DNA from: a virus
Length of the DNA: 22,435 bases
Strand: one strand, 5' to 3'
Virus record (IMG/VR): IMGVR_UViG_3300030329_002163
Span: 1-22,435 of that record
Position 1 is the first letter of the stretch. Every line of letters starts with the position of its first letter. The position numbers were made by a program, and so were the translations under genes. The notes beneath the pieces were generated by a model. The model saw only the letters and a list, made by a program, of their open reading frames with translations, was not told the origin of the DNA and did no database searches. Shown here in pieces: positions 15,573 to 22,435 of this stretch.

Positions 15573-15604
15573 TTTAGAACTCCTTTAAATTTAATATAAA
15601 TATT

Positions 15605-16486
15605 TTATTCCCATTTTAACATTCTGGCTGCTAAAGCCTTACTTTCTTCATCTGATAATAACTTTTTTTCTACTCTTTCATTCGCCTGAGCAGACATGGC
15701 GTTAGACAATGTTACTTGCGACTGTCTTGGAGTTTCTGGCTCTCGTTGGTCTCTTTGTGAAAGACGATTTTTTACTTTGCTAAGATTTAATAACTTCTCA
15801 GCTTCTTCTTCTAAATAACTCTCAACGGCTTGAGCAGCATCTTTTATATCAAGGATTCTACCTGTTTCGTTATAGTGCTCCTCTATTACTTCATAAATAA
15901 CTTCATTTGCTTGATTGTGAGCTACATACTCATATTCATCTTTATTAGACGAGACAAAACTATCTATCTCGTTCATAAAACCTCTTTGTATGTCGTCATA
16001 ACGCCTTTGTTCATCACTTTTTTCTTTATCTAATATTCTTTTTTCTAACTCTTCGTACTTTGATTTGTAACCATTTTCCAGTTCTTCACGCATTAACTTC
16101 ATTTGCATATCAGGAGTAAGTTTTCCATCATTCAATGCTAATTCAGTTAATTTATCATAGCTAAGACCCATATCCTCTAATGCTTTAAGAGGGTTTTGTT
16201 TTAACCTATACTCCAGAGGAATGTCTGGTTCTTTTTTAGGTTCAGGTTTTTTGTTAAAGAAGTTAAATTTTTCCTCTAACTCAGCTATGCGGTTTTCGTA
16301 CTCTGCTTCTTTTGCTCTAATGTCTTTTTCTCGTCTGCTCAAAGCAGCAAACTTACGTGAAAAATCATTACTTTTTTCTGAATCTTTAGCTGCATCTAAG
16401 GATTGTTCTACTTCTTGTTCAGCAGATTCTTCAGAATTTTGGTTCATAACTACATCATTAAGATGTTCATGACTGTTGGTCTCCAT
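15605..16486 (-). CDS. Capsid scaffolding protein (293 aa)
   Basis: Guides assembly of the major capsid protein and is lost from the mature head. Highly charged and almost entirely helical: acidic N-terminus (SEESAEQEVEQSLDAAKDSE, 19-38), coiled coil about 42-77 (FSRKFAALSRREKDIRAKEA and on), a hinge with KKPEPKKEPDIP, a second coiled coil about 130-165, and a C-terminal helix ending LLSDEESKALAARMLKWE. The basic-plus-hydrophobic C-terminal helix is where scaffolds of P22 type bind coat protein. Position between portal and capsid is canonical. ATG at 16486, AAAGGAG 5 bases upstream. Function is called from composition and gene order rather than a catalytic motif. No protease domain is fused to it. 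Confidence 0.82.
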   Translation of the reverse strand: METNSHEHLNDVVMNQNSEESAEQEVEQSLDAAKDSEKSNDFSRKFAALSRREKDIRAKEAEYENRIAELEEKFNFFNKKPEPKKEPDIPLEYRLKQNPLKALEDMGLSYDKLTELALNDGKLTPDMQMKLMREELENGYKSKYEELEKRILDKEKSDEQRRYDDIQRGFMNEIDSFVSSNKDEYEYVAHNQANEVIYEVIEEHYNETGRILDIKDAAQAVESYLEEEAEKLLNLSKVKNRLSQRDQREPETPRQSQVTLSNAMSAQANERVEKKLLSDEESKALAARMLKWE

Positions 16487-16551
16487 TTTTACTCCTTTAG
16501 CTTAAAGGGCTTAGCCCGATCTAATGATCTATTATTGTATTCTTATTATAA
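16487..16551 (-). other. 65-base intergenic region between portal and scaffold
   Basis: AT-rich immediately after the portal stop (about 16520-16551), then GGGCTAAGCCC (16507-16517) followed by TTTA, then the scaffold ribosome binding site. The AT-rich part could contain a promoter for scaffold and capsid, whose products are needed in large amounts, but no clear -35/-10 pair is seen. The hairpin has only four pairs. Confidence 0.35.
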
Positions 16552-18495
16552 TTACTCTATAATTTCTTCTTGCTCCTCTATCATAACTTCTTCTTCTGGT
16601 TGTATTTGTTCTTTCAATAGGTTGTCGTCACTTAAATCTAAAGCTCCAGAAAGTAAAAAATCTTCCTCGGCTGGAATATTTTCAGCTACTTCTGCTGCTG
16701 CTGTTCTTGCTCCAGCTTCTGCTAATTGCTGGGTTAAGTCTTGAGGACTTGGTTGTTCAGCTCTGGCTTTCTCTATTAAGTTTTGACAATCTTCCATATA
16801 CTGTCTTAAAAGTTCAAGACGGTCTTCTGGAGCACCTTGATATTTGTACATTAAATATGCCTGTTGTGTTTTTCTTACAGCATTTTCTAAGTTTTGATAT
16901 GGTTCAGGTGGAAAATACTCTCCTTTATCCATCATATCCTCAATAAGTCTTTCTAAATTATTAGCATCAGCATTTAACAAATTCATAGTAGATTCTAAAT
17001 CTGGAAAATCTAATAATTTAAGAGCGTCTTCTTTTGATAAAAAACCTGCTGCTATGAGGTCTGTTATGTCTGCTAATCTAGCTGCTGGACTACTTGCTAA
17101 AGCTGAAGTAGGATAAGCTTGCATTAAATACTTATCCTTGTCCATGTTTACATCTTCCCATCTAATGGTTTCTACAAATTTACCATCTTTGGCTTTAACT
17201 TTAAAATCTCCTTCAGCAAGGTATAAGTCTCTAGCCATGTCTATCATAATTTCAGCAGCTTCCATAAAAGTATTTTCATACCTTTTAGCTACTGCCATAA
17301 ACCTTTCTGTTTCTAAATCGTTATACTCTCTTAAGGCTTTACCTGAGTCTAACCCAGCAGGTTTTAGGGATTGAGCCGCTAGTTGAGAAATGCCAGAAAT
17401 TTCATAAGCTCTTTGATATAAACGATCTAAGTGAGCAAACAAATCAGGTGGTATAGAACCTAAAGGAGCATAAACAGGAGGAGTTCCTGCGTACTTTATA
17501 ACTCCACCGATTCTGTTATTAAGGTGAGAAGAAACAATTTTAGAACTTGCTTCAACTAAAAGTTTAGGGACAGATACAAGGTGCATTGAAACTTGTATTG
17601 TTCTTAAAATTTTATTAATCTCTAATTGAATACCTTGTAATTGTTCAGCCAAACCTTGACCAAAAAAGCCTACAGGTCTAAGACCCCATCTAAAAAATAC
17701 AAATGGAAAATAATCTTTATCATAGTCTTCTTCAAAAAGAGTAGCACTAGAGATACAAATAGTATGTTTACCGTCTTTAGATTTTGGTCCAGAGGGTAAA
17801 TGCCAAGATTCTATAACTTTAATCATGTCTTTAGCTGTTGCAGATTGACCATAACTTTGAGCGTCTGGGTAAGAAGCTGAGTCTATTTGTAATTCAAAAT
17901 CTGGAAACATTGCTTTAAGAACAGATTTTTCAATATACTTAACTTGGTGCATTTGTCTAGGTTTTCCATAATAAGACTCAATGTCATCTACTTTTATTTC
18001 ATCTATTATAACTCTTTCTGTCTTAATTTGACCATCTTCTATGTAAATTTTAATACAACCTGAACCAAAAATACAAGCATCTTGGAACGCCATTGAAGCT
18101 TTTGCATAAAAGTCAGAGTATGAGTAAATACCTTCTACAAATTTTGTTAATTTTTTAGCTTTAGTTTGCAGACTAAAATCCCCACCAGAGGTGAGGAATG
18201 TAGCTTTTGGTTTGTTTTTAGTTATTTTTGATACGACTGTATCTATCAAAGATTGAATAACATTTAAAGTTACTCTATTAGTGGTATTATAAGAGCTTTC
18301 AATTCTACTATAGTTATAAGCTCCTAGCCCAACTTGGTCATAGTTACCATATAACCTAGCATATCGAATATTGTCTGTTTCTCTATATTGTTGTCTACTA
18401 TCTAGAGCAGTTACATAGGCAAACAACTCTTGATATAAATTATTTTTATTTGCCAACCACCACTTGCTTCCGTTAATTTCAGAAAAATTATCCAT
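16552..18495 (-). CDS. Portal protein (647 aa)
   Basis: Forms the dodecameric ring through which DNA enters and leaves, docking the terminase. The N-terminal region (KWWLANKNNLYQELFAYVTA and on) is followed by the portal hallmark of a helix before MAFQDACIFGSGCIKIYIED (135-154), with paired Cys and a GSG-x-x-KI-x turn. Next are the clip/wing-like region and the stem helix segment QGIQLEINKILRTIQVSMHL with VSVPKLLVEASSKIVSS, the part that lines the channel in P22/T7-type portals. The C-terminus is Ala-rich and ends in an acidic tail (EEEVMIEEQEEIIE). The length matches podovirus portals. ATG at 18495, AGGA 6 bases upstream, 8 bases after the 76-residue gene. The family call is secure from motif pattern and position between terminase and scaffold. 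Confidence 0.86.
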   Translation of the reverse strand: MDNFSEINGSKWWLANKNNLYQELFAYVTALDSRQQYRETDNIRYARLYGNYDQVGLGAYNYSRIESSYNTTNRVTLNVIQSLIDTVVSKITKNKPKATFLTSGGDFSLQTKAKKLTKFVEGIYSYSDFYAKASMAFQDACIFGSGCIKIYIEDGQIKTERVIIDEIKVDDIESYYGKPRQMHQVKYIEKSVLKAMFPDFELQIDSASYPDAQSYGQSATAKDMIKVIESWHLPSGPKSKDGKHTICISSATLFEEDYDKDYFPFVFFRWGLRPVGFFGQGLAEQLQGIQLEINKILRTIQVSMHLVSVPKLLVEASSKIVSSHLNNRIGGVIKYAGTPPVYAPLGSIPPDLFAHLDRLYQRAYEISGISQLAAQSLKPAGLDSGKALREYNDLETERFMAVAKRYENTFMEAAEIMIDMARDLYLAEGDFKVKAKDGKFVETIRWEDVNMDKDKYLMQAYPTSALASSPAARLADITDLIAAGFLSKEDALKLLDFPDLESTMNLLNADANNLERLIEDMMDKGEYFPPEPYQNLENAVRKTQQAYLMYKYQGAPEDRLELLRQYMEDCQNLIEKARAEQPSPQDLTQQLAEAGARTAAAEVAENIPAEEDFLLSGALDLSDDNLLKEQIQPEEEVMIEEQEEIIE

Positions 18496-18503
18496 GAAAT
18501 GTC

Positions 18504-18734
18504 CTAAGTATTAGAAGACCAAAACATGAGTTCATCGTCTTCTTGTTTTTGTATCTGTTCGTTTTCATGTTCAGACTCGTCTAGGTGCTTTTGCAAGTCT
18601 TCTACGTTAGCGAGTCCTTCTACTAGCCCGATTTCAGAAAGCTCGAACTCTATTTCTTTTGATCTAAATGATTTTACTTTATTATTTTTGCACCATATAA
18701 TAAAGGACTTCACGTCATTAAGATGATCTAACAT
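18504..18734 (-). CDS. Small acidic protein between terminase and portal (76 aa), unknown function
   Basis: Not recognised as a named family. The N-terminal half (HLNDVKSFIIWCKNNKVKSF) looks like two short helices around a hydrophobic core, then a strand/helix with EIEFELSEIGLVEG. The C-terminal half is acidic (DESEHENEQIQKQEDDELMF). ATG at 18734 behind AGGAG with a 5-base spacer, 8 bases after the terminase stop and 8 before portal. Tight placement implies co-expression and a possible role in packaging or portal assembly. It could be a terminase partner, but small terminases usually precede the large subunit and are larger. Confidence 0.6.
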   Translation of the reverse strand: MLDHLNDVKSFIIWCKNNKVKSFRSKEIEFELSEIGLVEGLANVEDLQKHLDESEHENEQIQKQEDDELMFWSSNT

Positions 18735-18742
18735 GTCCTCTC

Positions 18743-20224
18743 CTATTGTTCATCTATTATATTATCTAATTCTTGCATATCCTGCTCATATAATTTCTCT
18801 AACTCAAAGGCATATGGGTCCTTTTTGCGTTCCTCACATTCCCTAGCTTCTTTCATTTCTAACTCTTTCATGTAAGCGTCTGACCCTTCTTTCGGTTGGG
18901 CTTTTGGCTTTTCAGATAGATAATGACGACATTCTCTCCAAGCATAAAGGACAGCATCACAAATATCCGAGTGATAAGTGTCTGAAATCCTTGGTCTTTC
19001 TGGATTACGAATTTTCGAGTCCTTGTCCCATTGTACCAACATGCAATCCTCTTCAAATAAAGAACTCTTGAAGGCTTTAAATTTTTCAGTTCGTAAATCA
19101 TCGTTTAATAACTCAATAAACTCTACTTTTCGGGTCTTGTCAGCAGCCTCGATATTAAGACCATGCCTCATTCGAAGCTCCTCTTGGATCTTTTTTCCTA
19201 AGGCTCCTGCGTCCATGACCATTCGTATGGGGTTATACAAGTCCTTGTATTCATTTATAGCAGCCACTAATTGACTAATGTTTTGTTTGTTTTTAACATG
19301 TTCGTCCACCAAGTAGACTCGCTTATAGTGCGTATTGTAACCGATAACAGCGATAGCATCACTGTCATTGTAGCCAATATCAATACCAATAATATAGTGC
19401 CACTCCCCTTCAGTAGGGAGTTTATCAAAGATGTTTTTTGCTTTATTGAATTTAAATACGAGTGCATCTTTATCCTCCACCCATTTACCAAATGTTTCTC
19501 TTATATAAGATGGGTCTGACTCATCAATTCCTCTTATAACTCTTTCTTCTGTTAATATTTCCTCTAAATTTAACTGGGGAGGATTGTGCATATAGGGATT
19601 ATCAAAAGCTGTCCAGTGGTGTGCTTTCCAGTTTTTTGATTGAGAATACTCAAAAAATATTCCTGCTTTAACTGGACCTGGAGTTCCTGTTAAATATAAT
19701 TGTCCTCTTTTGTCCCTTAAGGCTGGGATGATGATGTCATTTATCAACTCCTTTAGATAGGACCGGAAGGATTGACACTCATCTATGTAACACTTCATTA
19801 GTTTCCATCCTCTAAACTTTTCTATCTCGGTTCTATCTTTGGCTCCTGCTATGTAAATTTTAGACTTGTTAGGAAACGCTATAGTTAATCTAACATTATC
19901 CATTTTACATTCTAGTTCATACTCTTCTATAATCTTAACCAAATCAGACCAAATAATAGCTCTAGCTTGTTGCTGAGTTATAGTAATGTAAAGCAGGTTG
20001 ACTTCATCACTTTTAAGAGCAGTATCTATCATGTCAGCAGCTATACCGACTGTTTTACCTGCTCTACGAGAACATACAGCATTTCTAAACCTGGAACCTG
20101 AGCCACGAAAAAAGTCAACCTGTTTCTCAAAACAAAAATCTTTAAAGATAAACTTAGGTTTCTCAGCTTTTGTCTTCCTTTTATGAAGCTCCGCTATCAG
20201 GGCTTCCCTGTTTACGTTTTGCAA
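18743..20224 (-). CDS. terL: Terminase large subunit (493 aa)
   Basis: The ATPase-nuclease that cuts concatemeric DNA and drives it into the procapsid. Walker A-like CSRRAGKT at 51-58 (ATP binding), Walker B at 145-150 with Asp148-Glu149, and the coupling motif TGTPG at 179-183. The RNase H-like nuclease domain has IGIDIGYND (Asp282), MVMDAGALG (Asp338) and HSDICDAVLYAW (Asp420/Asp423), the expected metal-binding acids. The gene has no upstream ATG: it starts with TTG at 20224-20222, supported by GAGGTG at 20237-20232 with a 7-base spacer. Its first 44 bases overlap the oxygenase gene. The C-terminal 50 residues are charged and may contact the portal. All key motifs look intact, so it should be active. 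Confidence 0.95.
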   Translation of the reverse strand: MQNVNREALIAELHKRKTKAEKPKFIFKDFCFEKQVDFFRGSGSRFRNAVCSRRAGKTVGIAADMIDTALKSDEVNLLYITITQQQARAIIWSDLVKIIEEYELECKMDNVRLTIAFPNKSKIYIAGAKDRTEIEKFRGWKLMKCYIDECQSFRSYLKELINDIIIPALRDKRGQLYLTGTPGPVKAGIFFEYSQSKNWKAHHWTAFDNPYMHNPPQLNLEEILTEERVIRGIDESDPSYIRETFGKWVEDKDALVFKFNKAKNIFDKLPTEGEWHYIIGIDIGYNDSDAIAVIGYNTHYKRVYLVDEHVKNKQNISQLVAAINEYKDLYNPIRMVMDAGALGKKIQEELRMRHGLNIEAADKTRKVEFIELLNDDLRTEKFKAFKSSLFEEDCMLVQWDKDSKIRNPERPRISDTYHSDICDAVLYAWRECRHYLSEKPKAQPKEGSDAYMKELEMKEARECEERKKDPYAFELEKLYEQDMQELDNIIDEQ

Positions 20225-21041
20225 ATTCTGACACCTCTTTTTTAGAAGTTAGAGTTTTTAAATATTCTTCAGTATTCTGGTCTGACTTCATTCTAAAAGA
20301 CTTATCAAACATTTTTCCGTTTTTAAGTACGGCATTCCAGTGAGAGTTAAAAGCTATAGACCTTCGTTCTCCTGAACCTTTAAATGGGTAAACTGTATGC
20401 AAGAGGTTAGATGGAAATGTTACCAACTTGCCTGGTTCAGGCATGAAGGATAGAGAACCTTTTTCCATTCCAGTTGGACAAGCTGTTTTGTAGATAAATT
20501 CAATCATTCCGTCTCTTTGGTGTTTATACTCTGGTAACTTTCCTACTTTTGATCTATCCGAAAAATCTGGAACTTTTAACCAGAGTACAGAGGATAGATC
20601 ACAATAAGTATGAAAGTGGACTGGGTTGTACTCATCTGCAAATTGACTAACTATCCATGCGTGGTCTATTTGAATTTCTAGCTGTTTCAGTTCATGACCG
20701 TCTGAAGTTAAAGCGTTCCATACGTAGTTGTAGAGCATACCTTGTAGATAATCAAAAGCTCCAATCTCTTTTAGTTGATCATTACTAATCCAGGGTTCTT
20801 CAGCAATTTGACCTACTAAGTTTTTGCCCCAGTCTACCCTATCTCTGTCTTCAAGAATTTCATCTGTCTTCTTTATCAAAGCTTGAGTTATTTCAGATGG
20901 CATGTGAAATAGACCTACGGATGGACCAAAAGGTTTTAGTAATCTGAAATCAGTGTTCTTAGCTAGACGCTCTAGGCGTTCTTTATTTGACTCGTTTGCT
21001 TTTGCTTCCTGTCTTGCTTTTTTTGCTTGTTTACCACTCAT
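20181..21041 (-). CDS. 2OG-Fe(II) oxygenase family protein (286 aa)
   Basis: Resembles phage 2-oxoglutarate/iron(II)-dependent dioxygenases. The double-stranded beta-helix motifs are YNPVHFHTYCDLSSVLWLKV (138-157), with candidate iron ligands His142 and His144, then KLVTFPSNLLHTVYPF (205-220) with the distal ligand His215, then ERRSIAFN (225-232), whose Arg227 should bind 2-oxoglutarate. This is the layout of the putative 2OG-FeII oxygenase family with H-x-H...FPS-x-x-x-H...R-x-S-x-x-FN. The usual H-x-D/E is H-x-H here. The first about 30 residues are Lys/Arg-rich and helical. Such enzymes hydroxylate protein or nucleic acid side chains; the substrate cannot be read from sequence. ATG at 21041 with AGGAG 5 bases upstream, directly after the 104-residue gene; its tail overlaps terL by 44 bases, so the two are probably co-translated. 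Confidence 0.82.
   Translation of the reverse strand: MSGKQAKKARQEAKANESNKERLERLAKNTDFRLLKPFGPSVGLFHMPSEITQALIKKTDEILEDRDRVDWGKNLVGQIAEEPWISNDQLKEIGAFDYLQGMLYNYVWNALTSDGHELKQLEIQIDHAWIVSQFADEYNPVHFHTYCDLSSVLWLKVPDFSDRSKVGKLPEYKHQRDGMIEFIYKTACPTGMEKGSLSFMPEPGKLVTFPSNLLHTVYPFKGSGERRSIAFNSHWNAVLKNGKMFDKSFRMKSDQNTEEYLKTLTSKKEVSEFAKRKQGSPDSGAS
20232..20237 (-). promoter_or_regulatory. Ribosome binding site supporting the TTG start of terL
   Basis: GAGGTG on the minus strand inside the end of the oxygenase gene, 7 bases before the TTG start. There is no alternative in-frame start before the conserved ATPase region, so this site decides the start. Confidence 0.7.
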
Positions 21042-21042
21042 G

Positions 21043-21357
21043 TTAGCTCCTATAAGCTGTACGTTTTATTTTGGGTTTTTTAATTACGCTTGGAGTACCA
21101 ACTATATCCCTTTCTTCCTTATCTTTAACTTCTTGCTCTAGTTTCATAGGAGACTTAAGATAGACACAAGATACGTTAGTTAAAGGAATAAGAACGTGGT
21201 CCCTATCTGATTTGATAGAGACTACATTTAAATTTTCAATCAATTCTAACTCTAATGGTTTTCGATTGTTAATTTGTCGAGAAGCAAAAAACGTCTCGTT
21301 GGTTTTTTCAAACATTACCGATTGGTAACATCTGATTGAATCTATTTTGTATTTCAT
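21043..21357 (-). CDS. Small beta-rich protein upstream of oxygenase (104 aa), unknown function
   Basis: The frame is open to an ATG at 21372, but I take the ATG at 21357. GGAGGAG (21370-21364) lies 6 bases before it, and the ATG shares one base with the stop of the protease gene (TAATG). The N-terminal 70 residues look like a small beta barrel: RCYQSVMFEK, TFFASRQINN, LELELIENLNVVSIKS, HVLIPLTNVSCVYL. The pattern (short strands, then V-x-IPLTNV-x-x-VYL) recalls SH3- or LSm-like barrels in phage proteins, but I cannot name a family. The C-terminal part is Lys/Glu-rich and likely disordered (EQEVKDKEERD ... KKPKIKRTAYRS). Its place before the oxygenase and terminase makes a packaging or DNA-binding role possible; it is one candidate for a missing small terminase, without direct support. 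Confidence 0.6.
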   Translation of the reverse strand: MKYKIDSIRCYQSVMFEKTNETFFASRQINNRKPLELELIENLNVVSIKSDRDHVLIPLTNVSCVYLKSPMKLEQEVKDKEERDIVGTPSVIKKPKIKRTAYRS

Positions 21358-22004
21358 TAATATCTCCTCCAAAAGGGTACGAATTTATATTTTATTTTTT
21401 TCACAACTAAGCTGAATGATTTTATTTCATCTATGATGTTAGCCTTAAGAGCTTCATTAGCGTCCCACCACTTATCATCTTTATAGATTTCAAAAAACTC
21501 TTTGGGGTCTACGCCCATTCTTTTTGATATTTCATCTAACACTAATTTATCAAAAAAGTCAAGAGCTTTAAACAATTTTTTATTATTTTCAGTTCTTTTA
21601 GGTCTACCATATCCTACCTGTACTAGGTGGTGCATGTAGGTAGAGTTAGAACTTCCTATTCTTTTGTCACAGTATTGTAGGATTATAAATCCCATAGAAT
21701 AGGCATTACGAACAAAACAATTAAACTCATAACCTAAACTTTTTAGGTATTTCATTTCTTCAATTATTTCTAACCCGATGTGAACTGAGCCTCCACCTGA
21801 GTTAATAACCATGTCAATTACTTTGTCTTTTCCGTTTACTCTTGCTGCGGTTTTGAAGTCTTTTAAGGTAGGGTCTATACTGTAGCCATTAATAGCTCCA
21901 ATAGAAACATCATACTTATTCTCTAATACTTCTTTTCTTTCGATTGATAGAAAGGTGCCTAAAAATAGCCCCCCCAACAAAGCTAGGGTCAGTAGTTTTT
22001 TCAT
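21357..22004 (-). CDS. Membrane-anchored or exported ClpP/SppA-like serine protease (215 aa)
   Basis: ClpP-fold peptidase. Visible elements: oxyanion-type loop MVINSGGGSVHIG (65-77, as in ClpP INSPGGSV), nucleophile Ser103 in RNAYSMGFIIL, His125 in STYMHHL, and Asp177 in DDKWWDANEA, which lines up with the catalytic Asp of ClpP (DRFLSAPEA). The C-terminal IIDEI also fits the family. The triad therefore appears complete. Residues 1-20 (MKKLLTLALLGGLFLGTFLS) form a signal peptide or membrane anchor, which ClpP lacks and SppA-like enzymes can have. There is no obvious lipobox. A hydrophobic/basic tail (about 198-215) ends the protein. ATG at 22004 overlaps the preceding stop (ATGA), with GGAGGAG 8 bases upstream. 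Candidate roles are proteolysis of envelope proteins or, less likely, prohead maturation, where a signal sequence would be unexpected. Confidence 0.72.
   Translation of the reverse strand: MKKLLTLALLGGLFLGTFLSIERKEVLENKYDVSIGAINGYSIDPTLKDFKTAARVNGKDKVIDMVINSGGGSVHIGLEIIEEMKYLKSLGYEFNCFVRNAYSMGFIILQYCDKRIGSSNSTYMHHLVQVGYGRPKRTENNKKLFKALDFFDKLVLDEISKRMGVDPKEFFEIYKDDKWWDANEALKANIIDEIKSFSLVVKKIKYKFVPFWRRY
21364..21370 (-). promoter_or_regulatory. Ribosome binding site that fixes the start of the 104-aa gene
   Basis: GGAGGAG on the minus strand, with a 6-base spacer to the ATG at 21357. It overlaps the codons that would encode the first residues of the longer reading, which makes the upstream ATG at 21372 unlikely. 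Confidence 0.75.
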
Positions 22005-22291
22005 TCGTCTGTCTCCTCCGATTCTGGTTTTCTTGCGATCAACTTAGTGTCGTCGCCGTATTGTTCTAATAGAGCCTGAATTGACTCTAGCTTGTCCTTT
22101 GTTTGTAGTTTTAATTGTCTTATATCCCATCTAAAATGTCCTGAGTCTATCAGCTTTAGACCGTTACGTTCTCTATGGGAGTTACGTTTTGCTATACGGT
22201 CTACTTTTTTGAATACTTCATCTATTAATTCTATACTAATTTCCATCATATTGCAAGCTACTTCATGACTGCGATTTTTAAAAGATTTCAT
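22001..22291 (-). CDS. Small charged helical protein between two ClpP-like genes (96 aa)
   Basis: Not recognised. It is rich in Lys, Arg, Glu and Asp and predominantly helical: NMMEISIELIDEVFKKVDRI (14-33) is an amphipathic helix, and a second helix around QLKLQTKDKLESIQALLEQY (59-78) could pair with it. The C-terminal tail KPESEETDE is acidic. ATG at 22291 with GGAG 6 bases upstream. Its start overlaps the preceding ClpP-like gene by 14 bases and its stop overlaps the next by 4, so all three are probably translated in a coupled set. A partner or regulator of the proteases is possible from position only. Confidence 0.6.
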   Translation of the reverse strand: MKSFKNRSHEVACNMMEISIELIDEVFKKVDRIAKRNSHRERNGLKLIDSGHFRWDIRQLKLQTKDKLESIQALLEQYGDDTKLIARKPESEETDE

Positions 22292-22435
22292 CTATAACTC
22301 CATACTCTAAGCATTCATCTGGAGTCAAGTAAAAGTTTTTCTTGTAGGTCTTATCGTACCAAAAGTCTGCATCCTTGTTACTCAACTCTGCCATCCAAGA
22401 ACACCATTGGCGTTCCTGTTTTTCAACTTGATCTA
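22278..22435 (-). CDS. C-terminus of a second ClpP-like protein (cut by window edge)
   Basis: The last 51 codons of a gene entering from the right. The ending KKNFYLTPDECLEYGVIDEI matches the C-terminal signature of ClpP and phage ClpP-like proteases (x-F-L-S/T-x-x-E-A-x-EYG-x-x-D-x-I). In ClpP the catalytic Asp precedes this as D-R-F-L-S-A-P-E-A; here the aligned residue is Asn (NFYLTPDEC), so the triad may be altered, or another nearby acid may serve. Ser and His motifs lie outside the window. Stop TAA at 22280-22278. It is followed directly by the 96-residue protein and the membrane-anchored protease, so two ClpP-fold genes sit side by side. It could be a prohead protease subunit or a host-ClpP-like partner. 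Confidence 0.6.
   Translation of the reverse strand, partial: DQVEKQERQWCSWMAELSNKDADFWYDKTYKKNFYLTPDECLEYGVIDEIF

Noticed and set aside
16507-16517. GGGCTAAGCCC hairpin between portal and scaffold as a terminator
   Set aside because: Only four base pairs with a 3-base loop and a short TTTA tail; too weak to call.
16403-16744. Plus-strand open frame of 113 codons across the portal-scaffold junction
   Set aside because: It spans antisense to two real genes and their gap, has low-complexity Ser-rich sequence and no family match that I recognise.
21358-21372. Upstream ATG at 21372 as start of the 104-residue protein
   Set aside because: The strong GGAGGAG site falls inside this extension and points to the ATG at 21357.
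1-22435. tRNA genes, integrase, attachment sites or insertion sequences
   Set aside because: None seen. Gaps between genes are under 90 bases, and no integrase, transposase or terminal inverted repeat was recognised in this window.

Overview
The window is a densely packed structural and packaging module of a tailed bacteriophage. Every gene I can support lies on the minus strand, so transcription runs from high to low coordinates. Gene gaps are mostly 0 to 20 bases, several stops and starts overlap (TAATG or ATGA), and nearly every start has an AGGAG-type ribosome binding site. Base composition is AT-rich. The gene set (large terminase, 647-residue portal, scaffold, HK97-fold capsid, short-tail adaptor, a T7 gp12/P22 gp10-like tail protein, and large internal or ejection proteins in place of a tape measure and sheath) indicates a short-tailed podovirus. 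The 2OG-Fe(II) oxygenase, ClpP-like proteases and GG-rich virion motifs resemble marine podoviruses of AT-rich hosts. The marine origin and the host are inference, since no host marker is present.

Layout in transcription order. (1) 22435-21043: end of a ClpP-like gene cut by the window edge, a 96-residue charged protein, a second ClpP/SppA-like serine protease with an N-terminal membrane signal, and a 104-residue beta-rich small protein. (2) 21041-18504: a 2OG-Fe(II) oxygenase overlapping the TTG-started large terminase gene by 44 bases, then a 76-residue acidic protein. (3) 18495-14373: portal, scaffold and major capsid protein, closed by a clear rho-independent terminator. (4) 14288-13564: a candidate capsid decoration protein and a small highly charged protein, closed by a second terminator-like hairpin. 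(5) 13527-8339: head-tail adaptor, two small tail-appendage-like proteins and a 1151-residue tail protein. (6) 8330-254: a GNAT-fold-like small protein and three large virion proteins (865, 905 and 793 residues). The 905-residue protein carries a lytic transglycosylase domain and a signal-peptide-like N-terminus. (7) 191-1: start of a further virion gene that runs off the window.

Together these genes would package DNA (terminase, portal), build the head (scaffold, capsid, decoration), close it with a short tail, and load ejection proteins that breach peptidoglycan and conduct DNA into the cell. Replication, RNA polymerase and lysis genes are not in the window, and no small terminase is recognisable. 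There is no tRNA, CRISPR array, insertion sequence or gene-free stretch over 90 bases. The oddest parts are the paired ClpP-fold genes, one of them apparently exported; the signal peptide on a virion transglycosylase; an in-frame 10-unit hexanucleotide repeat in a virion gene; and a recurrent GG-x-V motif shared by two neighbouring virion proteins.
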